From Methanosalsum natronophilum (lineage in GTDB: Archaea > Halobacteriota > Methanosarcinia > Methanosarcinales > Methanosarcinaceae), in contig NZ_JANUCS010000014.1 in the NCBI RefSeq assembly GCF_024808815.1, forward strand, positions 1 through 57,773: 57,773 nucleotides of DNA. Reading direction: 5' to 3'. Position numbers and translations under genes: made by a program. The notes beneath the pieces were generated by a model that saw nothing but the letters and a program-made list of their open reading frames with translations, was not told where the DNA came from and did not search any database. Shown piece after piece: positions 1 to 9,881 of this stretch (its first letter is position 1; the number at the start of each line of letters is the position of its first letter).

Positions 1-231
1 GAATAATATACAACTATCAGCCGAAATTAACTGAACTGCCAGATCTAGCGTCAGGCAAGAAATAACTCCTGCCTCCATATAAGATGATTATAAGATAACT
101 CTTATTATCAGGATATTAAACATTATTTTACTAGCATAAATAAGTATTCATGCCACACTTTTTTGAAATATCTGATGAACTACTCCAAAAAACATTTGTG
201 TATTTATGAGTAACCTCATCATTAAATCAAA

Positions 232-250
232 TGTCACATATTAAGTGACA
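232..250. repeat. Inverted repeat, operator-like
   Basis: TGTCAC and GTGACA form a perfect 6-bp dyad around a 7-nt A/T spacer. It lies in noncoding A/T-rich DNA about 150 bp from the possible gene start at the left edge. A dimeric regulator site is the simplest reading; no regulator can be named. Confidence 0.4.
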
Positions 251-523
251 CCTATGAAAGCAACTATAGAATAGTATTATATTATTTATAGTTTTTGTTT
301 ATATTATTTCATCAAACAAATCTATCATCTTTTTACGAGTTTTATTGTATGAACTAAATAAGATTAATTTTGCTAGAAAAAGTGTTTGATTTACTTTTTA
401 ATATGAAGCAGTATATCGTTCTTAAGATAATATATTATTGACATTTAGAAGAGCTAAAATTAATTCTTTAGCAAAGCGCCAAAAAAAGTGTGCTTATAAA
501 GAAATTTCTGTAATATTTCAAGG

Positions 524-558
524 TAAAATAAAAACTAGGGTTGATGATTCAGCCCTAA
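524..558 (-). terminator. Putative terminator of the cdh operon
   Basis: Read on the minus strand, TAGGG and CCCTA form a 5-bp stem (plus one G-U closing pair) with a 12-nt loop. It is followed at once by a T-rich tract (TTTTTATTTT). It lies about 20 nt after the cdhE stop codon. The stem is short, so the T tract may be the main signal. Confidence 0.45.
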
Positions 559-576
559 CAATAAACTGTGTTTATA

Positions 577-1986
577 TTACTCTTTCTCAGGCGGCCAATT
601 CTTATCCATCCATCCAGGCAATCTACCAGAATCAGCAGAACCAATTAAAACATTTGCATCTAACATATCTTCTACATCCCCTTGTAACCTTGCCGCTAAA
701 CCTGGTAAGATAATGGTATTATGTGAAGTTTTCTCATTAAGACTAAAGTCAGCTAATTCTAATACTTCTTTAATCTTTGAGGCCGTGAGTTGCCCTCCAG
801 CAACTGCAGCTTCAACGCCAATGCCATCAGTATCTACTGCAGCAAGGTAAGAATTAATAGAATTTGATGAAAGATCACTTTCTACAGTATAGTACGTTAA
901 AGCAAAGTTTGTAGTTATAATAAGGGGAGATTCAGGTGTAGGAGATCCAACCTCATAAACACCTGGATCTACAGTAACTGGTTTTCTGGGATCGGTGTAT
1001 ATCGTGTCCCCTAAGTGAAGTTCAGCCATCATGGCATAAGGCTCAGTACTATGCAATATCATTACATCACCATATTTAATAGTAAAAACGGATGCTAGTA
1101 CGGTTTCCCAATATGATGCAGTTACTGTATCTTTATGTACAAGCCATGAAGTTAGTGGAACCGCCATTATCGGATAAGCTATATCCTTATCTCCTCCAAT
1201 ACCTGCACGCCGAATCTTTAAGATATTATTAAAAGTAGTGTTAAGCTCTTTGCCCGTAGGATACGTTCCGGGGTCAAGCACCAGTTTTTCACCACCCATT
1301 TTATTGAAGGATGTTGCTAATGATTTTAAATTATCAAGGTCATTCGGAGAAAACAATGTTACTGCAAGGTCATACTCAAGTGCAATATCAGCAACTTCTT
1401 GCCAATTGCTCATTGTTGCGGCATATAATAATGGATTCCTCTTATGAGCTTTCTCGACACCCGCTCGAAGTACTACAGGATCAAATGAGCAAAGAATAAG
1501 CGGAAGCTCTGTATTTTCCATAACTTTTTCTACAGTATCTGCAAATTTCTTGGGATCATTTGAAGATGAGCGGATAGCAATCATATCAGGTGATAAAAAT
1601 TCACCTACATAGAACTTTTTAAAGTCTTCAATATATTTTACTCGTTCTACTAGATTATCTTCATCAAGTGTATCCCATACATCATAAGCTAGAGCAGTTT
1701 TATTGAAGAATGTAAGTTTGTGCCTATAAAGTACATCATCCCCACCAATAACTACTGATTTATCACCTATACCTATTTCAACTTCACGGATTTCAGGGGC
1801 TAGCAAGTGTTCCAATTTCTCAAGTTTGTCCTTATTTTCGTCTTCTAACAAAGGAGTACAATCATTCAACTGGCCTGACCTATCTAAAAGTTTGGAGGCA
1901 AATGCCATACAAGTATCTACACCACATACCCCACAGTTATCCCCTGGTAAATATTTATAAACTTCTAGTGGGCTATTAACCTTCAT
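577..1986 (-). CDS. cdhE: ACDS gamma subunit, corrinoid/Fe-S protein large subunit CdhE
   Basis: 469 aa, full length for the large subunit of the corrinoid iron-sulfur protein. It shuttles a methyl group between tetrahydrosarcinapterin and the acetyl-CoA synthase A-cluster in the cytoplasm. An N-terminal 4Fe-4S motif is visible at Cys18, Cys21, Cys26 and Cys43, followed by a TIM-barrel methyltransferase-like part and a C-terminal corrinoid-binding part (around residues 320-469). The ATG is preceded by GGAGGTGC, and its A overlaps the last base of the cdhD TAA, so translation is probably coupled. Last gene of the operon. Confidence 0.96.
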   Translation of the reverse strand: MKVNSPLEVYKYLPGDNCGVCGVDTCMAFASKLLDRSGQLNDCTPLLEDENKDKLEKLEHLLAPEIREVEIGIGDKSVVIGGDDVLYRHKLTFFNKTALAYDVWDTLDEDNLVERVKYIEDFKKFYVGEFLSPDMIAIRSSSNDPKKFADTVEKVMENTELPLILCSFDPVVLRAGVEKAHKRNPLLYAATMSNWQEVADIALEYDLAVTLFSPNDLDNLKSLATSFNKMGGEKLVLDPGTYPTGKELNTTFNNILKIRRAGIGGDKDIAYPIMAVPLTSWLVHKDTVTASYWETVLASVFTIKYGDVMILHSTEPYAMMAELHLGDTIYTDPRKPVTVDPGVYEVGSPTPESPLIITTNFALTYYTVESDLSSNSINSYLAAVDTDGIGVEAAVAGGQLTASKIKEVLELADFSLNEKTSHNTIILPGLAARLQGDVEDMLDANVLIGSADSGRLPGWMDKNWPPEKE

Positions 1987-3344
1987 TATTGCACCTCCAT
2001 CTCTATTTCAACCCAGTTACTAATATCAACGGTCTCCTTATCTACAGATCCATACAATGTTTGAGTTATTTCTTTTAATACTTGAACTGATGTCGGATGC
2101 ATCATCATGAACAGGTCATTACCTGCCAGTGCAAGTGATAATCCAGTCACTATTTCCCATATAGGTCCACGGTATTCTCTTGGACCCCAATCAGAATCGT
2201 CTTTCATAGGAGATGATTTCATCCAAGATTCACGGGCACCCCATGCATTAGTAGTTCCTGACGACATTGGGAACGTTAGTTCTTCGTCTCCCATAAGACC
2301 AGCTAATCTAATACGTTCCATATTAGTATAAGCGTAATCCAACCCATAACCTAATGCTGCAGTTGTTGGGTCCATGACAATACTTTCTCTTGGTACATTA
2401 CATTGTTTCATCAATTTTCTATTAAGTTCTTTTTGAGCATTAATCTCAAGTTGTGTCCAAGATAAAACTGCATGTCCATAGTTGATAGCAGCTTTTGCAA
2501 TCCGCTCATAGTCGAGATTCAAGCTAGCAGAGGCTAGCAAGACACGTTCACCTTCAGCAACCTCAGCTGCTTTCTCTAGCACTTCAGGATCCTTTTGCGG
2601 ATTTCCGGATCCTCCAATCACCAACGGAACATCAACTGCTTGTAATACATCTTCAACCACTTTTGAAGCTTCACGTGGTGATGTGTCCTTTATCATAGGA
2701 TCAGTTGAAACCAAGTGAACTGTAACCATATCAGCATTAAATTCATTTACTACTTTTTTAGCCCATTCTCCTGGATCGCCCATCACATCTTCATAGTTCA
2801 CCTTGACAGCTTTTGCCATTCCTATAGGCATATCGAAAACGTCCATAGTGACATAGTTTCGGTTAGGCATCGGAGCATCGAAATAATAAGGTAATGCTTT
2901 TTCACCACCAATTGTCACTGTACTCTTTCTACTTCCACCATCAGAAGACGTTGCACCTAAAGTAACTTCTTGAATCGTATGTGTCCATTCCTGTGCAGGT
3001 TCCACCTCTAGCTTAGCAGAGAGAAGTTCTGACAATCTACCTGAACCAAATGGTATTTGTTGTTTATCCTGAGGTTGCATTTGTGGCTGTTGACCTGCCA
3101 TTGACATAGAAGCTGAAGCAAAAGCTTGTTCTACTGGATATCCAAGTAATCGCGAAATATTTGCTAAATGAACTGAGAGTTGTGCAGTTTCATGGCCCAG
3201 TGCGTGAGCTAGATTGGGATCAAAACCACCAAGTCCACCAATATCAATCTCAATATCTCCTTCGATCTCAACTCCTTCTAATGCTTCAATATCAAGATCC
3301 TGCAACATATTCGTTAGCTCGGATATCTTAACCTTTTTCGTCAT
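1986..3344 (-). CDS. cdhD: ACDS delta subunit, corrinoid/Fe-S protein small subunit CdhD
   Basis: 452 aa, typical length. It is the small subunit that pairs with CdhE in the corrinoid iron-sulfur component of ACDS. After an acidic N-terminal part (residues 1-100) and a Met/Gln-rich linker near residue 90-100, the protein is a TIM-barrel of the pterin/corrinoid methyltransferase type, without the CdhE Cys cluster. The ATG has GGTGG upstream. It overlaps cdhE by one base and follows cooC by 39 bp. Confidence 0.95.
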   Translation of the reverse strand: MTKKVKISELTNMLQDLDIEALEGVEIEGDIEIDIGGLGGFDPNLAHALGHETAQLSVHLANISRLLGYPVEQAFASASMSMAGQQPQMQPQDKQQIPFGSGRLSELLSAKLEVEPAQEWTHTIQEVTLGATSSDGGSRKSTVTIGGEKALPYYFDAPMPNRNYVTMDVFDMPIGMAKAVKVNYEDVMGDPGEWAKKVVNEFNADMVTVHLVSTDPMIKDTSPREASKVVEDVLQAVDVPLVIGGSGNPQKDPEVLEKAAEVAEGERVLLASASLNLDYERIAKAAINYGHAVLSWTQLEINAQKELNRKLMKQCNVPRESIVMDPTTAALGYGLDYAYTNMERIRLAGLMGDEELTFPMSSGTTNAWGARESWMKSSPMKDDSDWGPREYRGPIWEIVTGLSLALAGNDLFMMMHPTSVQVLKEITQTLYGSVDKETVDISNWVEIEMEVQ

Positions 3345-3383
3345 TTGAATTCCACCTTATTAAACATAAAAATTATAATTAAA

Positions 3384-4136
3384 TTAAATCTTTAACCGAG
3401 CTGCAATTTTTTTCATCTCATTAAATGCAGCTGAATTATCAGATATTTCAAATAAAGGAGATCCTGTCAAATCCATCTCAGCAATTTCTTCATCCTGAGG
3501 TACAGTACCTATCAATTCAAGACCCAGTTCTTTTGCAGTTTTTTCTAAAGTTTCTTTATTGCTTTCATTAACCTTATTCGCAATCACATATACATTACTG
3601 ACCTTAGTCTCAAGTTCATCAACAAGATCCCTAATCCTCTCGGCAGTTCTCAGCCCCCTTCGTGACCCATCTGTAACTACAATTAAGTCATCTATATCAT
3701 GTATCAGTTTCCTGCTAAAATGTTCCAGGCCAGCAGCAGTATCTAAGATAGCAAGGTCATAGTTCTCAATGAGTCGATCCAATATCCCCCTTAGCAGATT
3801 ATTGATATAACAGTAGCAACCTGGCCCTTCGGGTCTACCCATAACAAGAAGGTCATAGCCAGACATCTCGTTTATTACCTCAAATAGTTTGGATTCGAGT
3901 ATTGATTCCTTATTACTGTCAGGTGGTAAATTATCTCTTTCATTTAGCATAAACTCTCTTACATCACCAACAGTTCGTTCATCTTCAGAGCCTAGTGTTT
4001 CTGGAAGATTTGTATCTGGATCCGCATCTACAGCCAATGTGGTGTTATTACTGTTCTGTAGATACTTTATAAGAAGAGTGGTGATTGCTGTCTTACCAGT
4101 ACCACCTTTTCCTGTAATGGCAATTACCCTTGTCAC
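3384..4136 (-). CDS. cooC: CooC-type nickel-insertion ATPase
   Basis: 250 aa MinD/ParA-class P-loop ATPase of the CooC family, which helps put nickel into CO dehydrogenase or acetyl-CoA synthase. The deviant Walker A sequence GKGGTGKT is at residues 9-16, with the lysine pair typical of the family. A CxC-type motif (GCYC) near residue 107 fits the CooC dimer-interface metal site. The start is GTG with GAGG upstream. It sits between cdhC and cdhD, the place taken by the accessory gene in Methanosarcina cdh operons. ATP-driven nickel delivery is inferred from the family. Confidence 0.92.
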   Translation of the reverse strand: MTRVIAITGKGGTGKTAITTLLIKYLQNSNNTTLAVDADPDTNLPETLGSEDERTVGDVREFMLNERDNLPPDSNKESILESKLFEVINEMSGYDLLVMGRPEGPGCYCYINNLLRGILDRLIENYDLAILDTAAGLEHFSRKLIHDIDDLIVVTDGSRRGLRTAERIRDLVDELETKVSNVYVIANKVNESNKETLEKTAKELGLELIGTVPQDEEIAEMDLTGSPLFEISDNSAAFNEMKKIAARLKI

Positions 4137-4149
4137 GGAATTCCTCGAC

Positions 4150-5595
4150 TCATTCTTTCTTCCTGATAATCAATTTATCTATACTAATCTTAGCATTCTT
4201 AAAACTGATCTTAACTCCACTACTACTATTGTTGTAAGATGGTTGAGGCGCATTCATTTGAGATGGTGGTACCAACCCAGCGTTTTGTTGGTACTGATAT
4301 CCCGTTGCTGGTGATTGAGTTTGTGTCATACCAGAAGTATCCTCGACTTCCCCTTCACCTTCCTCTTCTTCAGATTCCCATCTCTCAATAATTGGATGGT
4401 TTTTATCTTTCAAGAAGCTTTCAAGTGAATTGATATCAGTAGCTTCCTCCTCAGTAGGTAACTTGTCAACAATATCCTCAGGTATACTATCACGAACTTT
4501 ATCTTTAAGATGTTTTGGCATCCATACAACTCTATCCCAGCCACCATCAGCTTGAATAAATTTAGGCGACCTGAAATAACTAATACCAACACCAAGGAAT
4601 CCTGCTACTTGTTTTCCACCACCTGTCTGACCAGCCATAGTCGAGAACGGTAGACCGTTCGGGGCATTACCAAGGAAATCTCGATCAATCCAACCAATAC
4701 CATCGACTTCTGGGATATAAAATCCAACAACTTCAAAGCAGCCACATGAAGTGTGAGGGTATTCAAAGAACGAATGAAGCTTTATTCTCTCATACTCACC
4801 ACTTGAAAGTGATTTTGCCTTTTCATTAACACCAGAATATTCACCTGAAAATTCGTCAATTACTTCCCCCTTTTCAATAGGGAACTGTGGACCTTCAGGG
4901 TCTACCTTTGCAGCAGCCCTCCCATCAAACCAGTTTATTGCACCACATAAAGCAACTCTATCTGGAGTAATTACGCAAACATTTGTTGGAGCAAATGATT
5001 GACACAATGTACACCCATAGAACGTATCAACATCCTCATCATGTAAATCACGTGTCCTCTCATCCCTTGCCTCATAAATAGCAAAAGCATCATCTAGTTC
5101 TTTTTCCACTTCCGCCATGTCTGTGATATAGATAGCTTCAATATTTTCAATAAATGGAAGTTCACTTTTAAACAGCATCATTGTAGCCCGTGCTATATGT
5201 TCAAGAGTATCCAATCCTTTATTCACAGCCTCTTTGCTAATACGAAGCCAAATATCGTACCTTTGGTTAAGGTGCATCACACCCTGAATATAATTCTGAA
5301 AATCATGGTTCCTTCTTTCAACAATGGATTCAAGATCGCCTTCAACAAGTTCACCAGAAATGCGATAAATCATAGCTAAAGGATACCTACCACCCTCTTC
5401 CATGTCAGCGATATCTGGACCAATCAAAGTGAACTTGCCATCATCTACCGGATTTATTGATTCGTCTGGATCTACTGAACGCACAAGTTCAAAACCTTTT
5501 GACTTTGGGCCAGCAAGTTCAACATACATATCATCTTTTCTAACCCTTTCACCTTCAAACATAGGAGATATTTCAAATGGGAATTCGTTTGTCAT
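4150..5595 (-). CDS. cdhC: ACDS beta subunit, acetyl-CoA synthase CdhC
   Basis: 481 aa, the usual archaeal length, lacking the N-terminal CODH-binding domain of bacterial AcsB. It joins CO, a methyl group and CoA at the Ni-Ni-4Fe-4S A-cluster. Cysteines expected for the A-cluster are visible around residues 190-205 (CTLC and a further Cys) and at the CGC motif near 283. The C-terminal 70 residues are acidic, then Gln/Asn/Pro-rich, and end in a basic tail. This flexible tail is typical of archaeal CdhC but poorly conserved. ATG start; cooC follows 13 bp downstream. Confidence 0.95.
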   Translation of the reverse strand: MTNEFPFEISPMFEGERVRKDDMYVELAGPKSKGFELVRSVDPDESINPVDDGKFTLIGPDIADMEEGGRYPLAMIYRISGELVEGDLESIVERRNHDFQNYIQGVMHLNQRYDIWLRISKEAVNKGLDTLEHIARATMMLFKSELPFIENIEAIYITDMAEVEKELDDAFAIYEARDERTRDLHDEDVDTFYGCTLCQSFAPTNVCVITPDRVALCGAINWFDGRAAAKVDPEGPQFPIEKGEVIDEFSGEYSGVNEKAKSLSSGEYERIKLHSFFEYPHTSCGCFEVVGFYIPEVDGIGWIDRDFLGNAPNGLPFSTMAGQTGGGKQVAGFLGVGISYFRSPKFIQADGGWDRVVWMPKHLKDKVRDSIPEDIVDKLPTEEEATDINSLESFLKDKNHPIIERWESEEEEGEGEVEDTSGMTQTQSPATGYQYQQNAGLVPPSQMNAPQPSYNNSSSGVKISFKNAKISIDKLIIRKKE

Positions 5596-5638
5596 ATTAA
5601 GTTCACCATCACGTTAAATAAAAATTAAATAGTTAAGA

Positions 5639-6151
5639 TTATAGATTATCTATCAATTCATCTAGAGCTTTTAGATGAGTTTCTTTGTTTAGTTTTCCAA
5701 ATGACATAGTTGCATTTTGTATATAATTCCTTTCAATTGAAATTGATTTTAACTTAGTGAAATTTCTTACCCCTGATAGAACTTGATTTATATAATATTT
5801 CTTGTGACCCAAAGCTACTATGAGATCATAATTTCCATGACCATCCAGCCCTTTCCAACCAGAGTCACTCAAATATAATGCAAGAGAGTGTGCATTTATG
5901 TACTTTGCAAAAACACTCTCTTCATCCACAAATCCCGTCATTGAGTTACCTGTTGCGGCTATTTGTATACCTTTTTTACCTATCTCTACTGCACGTTTTA
6001 AAATATCTTCATCCAATACATCTCCACCAGTTATCAGTAAAGGTCTTTTTGCCTTCTTGATGACTTTAGCAACAACTGCTGGTTGCACGGGTCTTGCATT
6101 GGTAGTACCCCAAGTAGTAGTAATAACAGTATTCTTAGTTGCATCTACCAT
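5639..6151 (-). CDS. cdhB: ACDS epsilon subunit CdhB
   Basis: 170 aa Rossmann-like epsilon subunit that binds CdhA in the alpha2-epsilon2 CO dehydrogenase component. The N-terminal stretch ([10 protein letters not shown]) and the beta-alpha fold with a GGDVLDE turn match the family. It has no cofactor cysteines, as expected. The ATG lies 3 bp after the cdhA stop and uses the GGAGGT that sits inside the 3' end of cdhA, so the two subunits are probably made in fixed ratio. Confidence 0.93.
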   Translation of the reverse strand: MVDATKNTVITTTWGTTNARPVQPAVVAKVIKKAKRPLLITGGDVLDEDILKRAVEIGKKGIQIAATGNSMTGFVDEESVFAKYINAHSLALYLSDSGWKGLDGHGNYDLIVALGHKKYYINQVLSGVRNFTKLKSISIERNYIQNATMSFGKLNKETHLKALDELIDNL

Positions 6152-6154
6152 TGA

Positions 6155-8569
6155 TCATACCTCCTGACCTTTGCACAAGCGTTCAAGGTTTGTTGGTTGG
6201 ACAGATACATCAAATTTCATAGACGGACCTGATATAATCTTTTTCTTATCCCAATCAATTTCCCATCCATGCTCCTTTTCCAGGATATTAAGAAGTTCAT
6301 CTCTTTTAGCAAGTGGCAAATCCTGTTCACTTCTCACAAAATTATGCCAGTCTTCAGGCAGTACACCTAGGTACTTCTTGCTAAGTTCAATATAATGAGT
6401 CAATTTGATCATTCTACCCATATTATTATCACTTGGCCGTATACAATTCTTTGCAATCATCGGCATTACCTCTTCAACAGTTCCAGCAGTGGTCAGCAGG
6501 AACTCGGGCACTGATGCGATTGGTATGACATCACCATTTCTTGCATCATATACATTCCATTTATCTTCAGCATAAGGGCGACCTATCAAGGCTCTACGGT
6601 ACTTTGAGCCATGTGGTCCAACAATGACAGGAATTCCAAGTCGATTACACCCAGAAGCAATCGCAGACGCTTTCTGAGAATATGCCCCCCATGCAAGACC
6701 AGTAGCACCTATACGGTTCATAATATAATCAGCAACCTCTTCATAATTACCACTAATCTTTCTTTGTGCGAATATGGCTGCTACTTTGATTGCAGTAGAT
6801 GCAATATGTGAATTAGATACACATGAACCTACGTTCAGCAAATTACCCTTTGTGAACTTACCGGGATACTTCTCGTAAAGTGTTTCCCCATCCTTGTTTT
6901 TGTACATTCCAAGATCCATGGCAGCACAGCCTGAAACTACAACAATATAGTTCCTTTGCAACATTTCATCAGCTATTTTATAGATATCCTGTGTACCTTC
7001 AGCATAGTTGGAACAACCTACCATTGCAACAATTCCTGGAGTTGTACCAAGTACAAGGTTCACACCTTCTTCCCTAATCTCAGGGTCACTTATCTGGCCT
7101 CTACCAACTCTGATCTTGCCTTTCTCTTCCCTGATAGCCTGTTGTGAACTCTTTTCGATAGTGTTGAGAATAGGAATATCCTTTGGACAGACAGTCTCAC
7201 ATTTCCCACAGCCAACACAAGGATCATGGAGATCCACAAGACCAGACATATCTCCTTCTTCTGCGAGTCTAAAAGCATCACTTATTGGAAGGTTTGTAGG
7301 GCAGGTATTTTCACATAGCTGGCAATGTACACAACTATTGATAAGTTCATTGAATTCATCATCGGATGGTAGCGCTGTCATGTTATTTTCAGACCTAATA
7401 GGAGCTACTTCCATGGCAACTCTAGTAGCAACCTCTCCTACCTTATCAAAATCAAGGAGTAGAGCACCAGGTTCTTTCCCAGAAACAAGATCACTTACAA
7501 TATCCTCAACATCATCGTCACTCCTATCTCTTAGTCCATACATGATTTTCTCATTAGTTGCAATAACTGGCATATGGAGTTCTTTAGCTTCTCTTAGAAC
7601 ATCTGCTCTTACACACTGTTCATCTACAACAATCACATCAGGTACACCAGATCTGATAAACTTGAGTTCTTTTGCTATAGGCCCAATCACTTTAGACTTA
7701 GAATCATGTGCACCCTCGGATTTGTACCTGCTCATATCAATAGAGGTACAACACAATCCTCCAAGTTCAACTTCATCCTCAAGTCCATGGTCACCAATAT
7801 AATCCATTATATGAGTAACTGCAGAAACATTATGACCAATAGTTAAAACCATAGGTTTCTCAGAATCTATGCAGCCCATTCCAAGTTCAGCATATCCCGT
7901 ATTCTCTTCCGCCTTAGGCATCCCCAAACAAGATATTTGAGCAACATCAGATACTTCCATTCCAACATGGTCTATCATTCCACCATGAAGTGCTTTAGAC
8001 TCGAAATCAAGAGCTGCACCTTCTTGGCCAACCTGTATTGTAGCAAGCAATTGTGTCAATTGTTCCTCAACATACTCAAGTGCCTTTTGTAAATCACCAA
8101 TAGTTTCTGGTTTCATACCGGTAACAAGTTGTATAATAGGCGTCTTTAGATTTGATGCACCAACATCAATTGGGTGGTCTGGCCCATATTTCTCAATCAG
8201 GTAATGAAGCAGGTGTCGTCCATGAGCTGAGTGTGCTGCAGCACCTGTGATTACTCGTAGTAAAAACTCACGTGCCTGGTGGCTTGACATATCAATACCA
8301 CAAGCTCCCTCTTTATTTTTGCTCAGGTCACATTTACCGAACGTACAATAACAACACTGATCACATACCGGGGTGTATACTGGTTCGTATCTTGATAAGA
8401 GGTTAAAGTCCCAGTTCCTTAAATCTTTAATACCTGGACATGGACTTGGACCAATGTCAAGTTCTTCAGAGTCCATTTCTTGTTCAAGGGCACCTACTAC
8501 ACTACCTATCGTAATTTGAACGTTCTCTAGTTCATCAATAGAGAACTTACCAGTTTTTATTTGACTCAT
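6155..8569 (-). CDS. cdhA: ACDS alpha subunit, CO dehydrogenase CdhA
   Basis: 804 aa, full length for the archaeal Ni-Fe-S CO dehydrogenase catalytic subunit. It interconverts CO2 and CO at the C-cluster and passes electrons to ferredoxin. The N-terminal Cys cluster for the B/D-type centres is near residues 70-96 (CDQCCYC). Two ferredoxin motifs unique to the archaeal enzyme follow near 410-425 (CVHCQLC) and 447-460 (CVGCGKC), and C-cluster ligands follow downstream (for example the GCS, GCAAMD and GSCVSN segments at about 510-640). The ATG is preceded by GGAG. First gene of the operon, behind a roughly 430-bp upstream region. Confidence 0.96.
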   Translation of the reverse strand: MSQIKTGKFSIDELENVQITIGSVVGALEQEMDSEELDIGPSPCPGIKDLRNWDFNLLSRYEPVYTPVCDQCCYCTFGKCDLSKNKEGACGIDMSSHQAREFLLRVITGAAAHSAHGRHLLHYLIEKYGPDHPIDVGASNLKTPIIQLVTGMKPETIGDLQKALEYVEEQLTQLLATIQVGQEGAALDFESKALHGGMIDHVGMEVSDVAQISCLGMPKAEENTGYAELGMGCIDSEKPMVLTIGHNVSAVTHIMDYIGDHGLEDEVELGGLCCTSIDMSRYKSEGAHDSKSKVIGPIAKELKFIRSGVPDVIVVDEQCVRADVLREAKELHMPVIATNEKIMYGLRDRSDDDVEDIVSDLVSGKEPGALLLDFDKVGEVATRVAMEVAPIRSENNMTALPSDDEFNELINSCVHCQLCENTCPTNLPISDAFRLAEEGDMSGLVDLHDPCVGCGKCETVCPKDIPILNTIEKSSQQAIREEKGKIRVGRGQISDPEIREEGVNLVLGTTPGIVAMVGCSNYAEGTQDIYKIADEMLQRNYIVVVSGCAAMDLGMYKNKDGETLYEKYPGKFTKGNLLNVGSCVSNSHIASTAIKVAAIFAQRKISGNYEEVADYIMNRIGATGLAWGAYSQKASAIASGCNRLGIPVIVGPHGSKYRRALIGRPYAEDKWNVYDARNGDVIPIASVPEFLLTTAGTVEEVMPMIAKNCIRPSDNNMGRMIKLTHYIELSKKYLGVLPEDWHNFVRSEQDLPLAKRDELLNILEKEHGWEIDWDKKKIISGPSMKFDVSVQPTNLERLCKGQEV

Positions 8570-8690
8570 TTTGTCGATTTCTCCTTTTGGTGCTATGTTA
8601 TTTGTTAAAATAATTTAATCTTGAAGATTATTATAAAATAAAAATGCAATCATGAATCAACTGATTAAATTGTGACTTTTCTATATAGCC

Positions 8691-8710
8691 TTAAATATAA
8701 ATAGGTTTCG
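8691..8710 (-). promoter_or_regulatory. Candidate BRE/TATA promoter for the cdh operon
   Basis: On the minus strand a purine-rich CGAAA element is followed by TTTATATTTA, a good archaeal BRE plus TATA box. Transcription would begin about 25 nt further on, near 8667, giving a leader of roughly 100 nt. Other TATA-like stretches exist in this A/T-rich region, so the assignment is tentative. Confidence 0.4.
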
Positions 8711-8941
8711 CTTATTTATCATGATTATTACTTAAGTATTTTAAATGGTATATCACATCATATATTTCTTTATATTTCTATTACGTTTTCAGGTGAGCTT
8801 GTGTCCCAAATAATATTCATATCACATACATATAATTCAAGTTTACTATTAATAGTTATTATATTCAATCCAAATTCATTGTAAAAAAGAATATTTATTA
8901 TAGTTTTGATTAAGTAATGGGTAGAGTACATGTAAATAGAT

Positions 8942-8963
8942 TAAACTAACTCAGATTAGTTTA
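8942..8963. repeat. Perfect 8-bp inverted repeat
   Basis: TAAACTAA and TTAGTTTA flank a 6-nt spacer. The dyad lies 36 bp upstream of the likely rhomboid start and about 370 bp upstream of cdhA. It could be an operator or an RNA hairpin in the rhomboid leader. Confidence 0.45.
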
Positions 8964-8985
8964 TATTTTTGAATTCCTAAAAGTT

Positions 8986-8990
8986 GGAGG
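8986..8990 (+). promoter_or_regulatory. Ribosome binding site that fixes a non-standard start
   Basis: GGAGG lies 8 nt before the ATA at 8999. It is the only strong Shine-Dalgarno sequence near the rhomboid gene. It is much too far (56 nt) from the first in-frame ATG at 9047, so it supports initiation at or near the ATA codon. Confidence 0.6.
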
Positions 8991-8998
8991 ATTAAAAT

Positions 8999-9850
8999 AT
9001 AGCAAAAGACAATGAATGTTGGATATGTGGTAAAAAGCAAGCTTTCATGTACAAGTGCAGGTTTTGTGGTAAGAACTATTGCTCGGATCACAGATTACCG
9101 GAAAGACACGGGTGTACTGGGCTTGGTACATTTAAAGAGAACATCTACTCTAACCACAAAACTAGCTCTGACGATATAGTTAAAGACGCATTCAAACAAA
9201 CATCGGCACATGCCCTAAAAAGTATTACCAGAGGAATCATGAACCATTTAATAAATTCAGTCAAAAAGAGTCCATCGTTGACAATCATAGGAATATGTGT
9301 ACTTTCGTTCATTTTAAGCATATTAATACCTGGATATTTTGAACTTTTTATGTTCGATCCGAGTAAATTCATTTTACAGCCCTGGACAGTTATCTCTTAT
9401 ATGTTTCTTCATGGAAGTGGGTTACATTTATTTTTTAACATGTTCGTTTTATTCTTTTTTGGAAAAGAACTGGAACGTAGGGTTGGAAATCAAATGTTCC
9501 TTGTAGTGTTCTTCTTATGTGGTATTGTTGCAGCAATAGGATATTCGTTAGCAACGATAGGAGATTTAACGGTTGGTATGGTTGGGGCAAGTGGTGCAAT
9601 ATTCGGTGTTTTTGCATCAGTTGCTGTTCTTGCACCAAACATGAGAATTTACATTTACTTCTTCCCAATGAAAATCAAGTATGCACTTGTCCTTTTAGCC
9701 ATAGTGGACTTCTTGCTATTATTTGGAGCATCTACCATGATCGCTCATGAAGCTCATCTTATAGGCCTGTTTACAGGAATTTTAATGGGCTTTTATCTCA
9801 AAAAAAGAAATAAGCAGAAATCTGCATACGATTACAGACAGTATATATGA
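8999..9850 (+). CDS. Rhomboid-family intramembrane protease with AN1 zinc finger
   Basis: About 283 aa if read from the ATA at 8999. An N-terminal AN1-type finger has the pattern C-x2-C-x9-C-x2-C-x4-C-x2-H-x5-H-x-C. It is followed by a soluble linker and about six membrane segments. The rhomboid catalytic serine is in GASGAIFG near residue 195 and the histidine in the AHLIG segment near 253, so the protease looks active. Start: the first in-frame ATG (9047) would remove the first C-x2-C pair. Upstream, after an in-frame TAA at 8993, there is no ATG, GTG or TTG; only ATA at 8999 is well placed behind GGAGG. Substrates are unknown. Confidence 0.85.
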   Translation: MAKDNECWICGKKQAFMYKCRFCGKNYCSDHRLPERHGCTGLGTFKENIYSNHKTSSDDIVKDAFKQTSAHALKSITRGIMNHLINSVKKSPSLTIIGICVLSFILSILIPGYFELFMFDPSKFILQPWTVISYMFLHGSGLHLFFNMFVLFFFGKELERRVGNQMFLVVFFLCGIVAAIGYSLATIGDLTVGMVGASGAIFGVFASVAVLAPNMRIYIYFFPMKIKYALVLLAIVDFLLLFGASTMIAHEAHLIGLFTGILMGFYLKKRNKQKSAYDYRQYI

Positions 9851-9881
9851 ATAGAGGGTTATTAGGGGTAGGTTTTTTTAG

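Larger units (their letters stand above)
1..576. other. Intergenic region downstream of cdhE
   Basis: I see no convincing complete gene here. A short open frame on the minus strand runs off the left edge from an ATG at 76-78 (26 codons visible, no clear ribosome binding site) and could be the beginning of a gene outside the window; evidence is weak. The plus-strand open frame that crosses into the cdhE 3' end has low-complexity composition and is most likely a shadow. The region holds an inverted repeat (232-250) and a terminator-like hairpin for the cdh operon (524-558). Confidence 0.5.
8570..8998. other. Divergent upstream region of cdhA and the rhomboid gene
   Basis: This 429-bp A/T-rich region separates two divergent genes. 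It holds a promoter-like element for cdhA (8691-8710), a perfect 8-bp dyad (8942-8963) and the rhomboid ribosome binding site (8986-8990). ACDS operons in Methanosarcina are known to have long regulated leaders, so an extended leader is possible here too. I see no coding sequence. Confidence 0.6.

Noticed and set aside
438-713. Plus-strand open frame overlapping the cdhE 3' end
   Set aside because: Overlaps a certain gene, has biased low-complexity composition and no ribosome binding site.
7008-7802. 264-codon plus-strand open frame inside cdhA
   Set aside because: Antisense shadow of cdhA; Ser/Thr-rich translation typical of reverse frames and no start signal.
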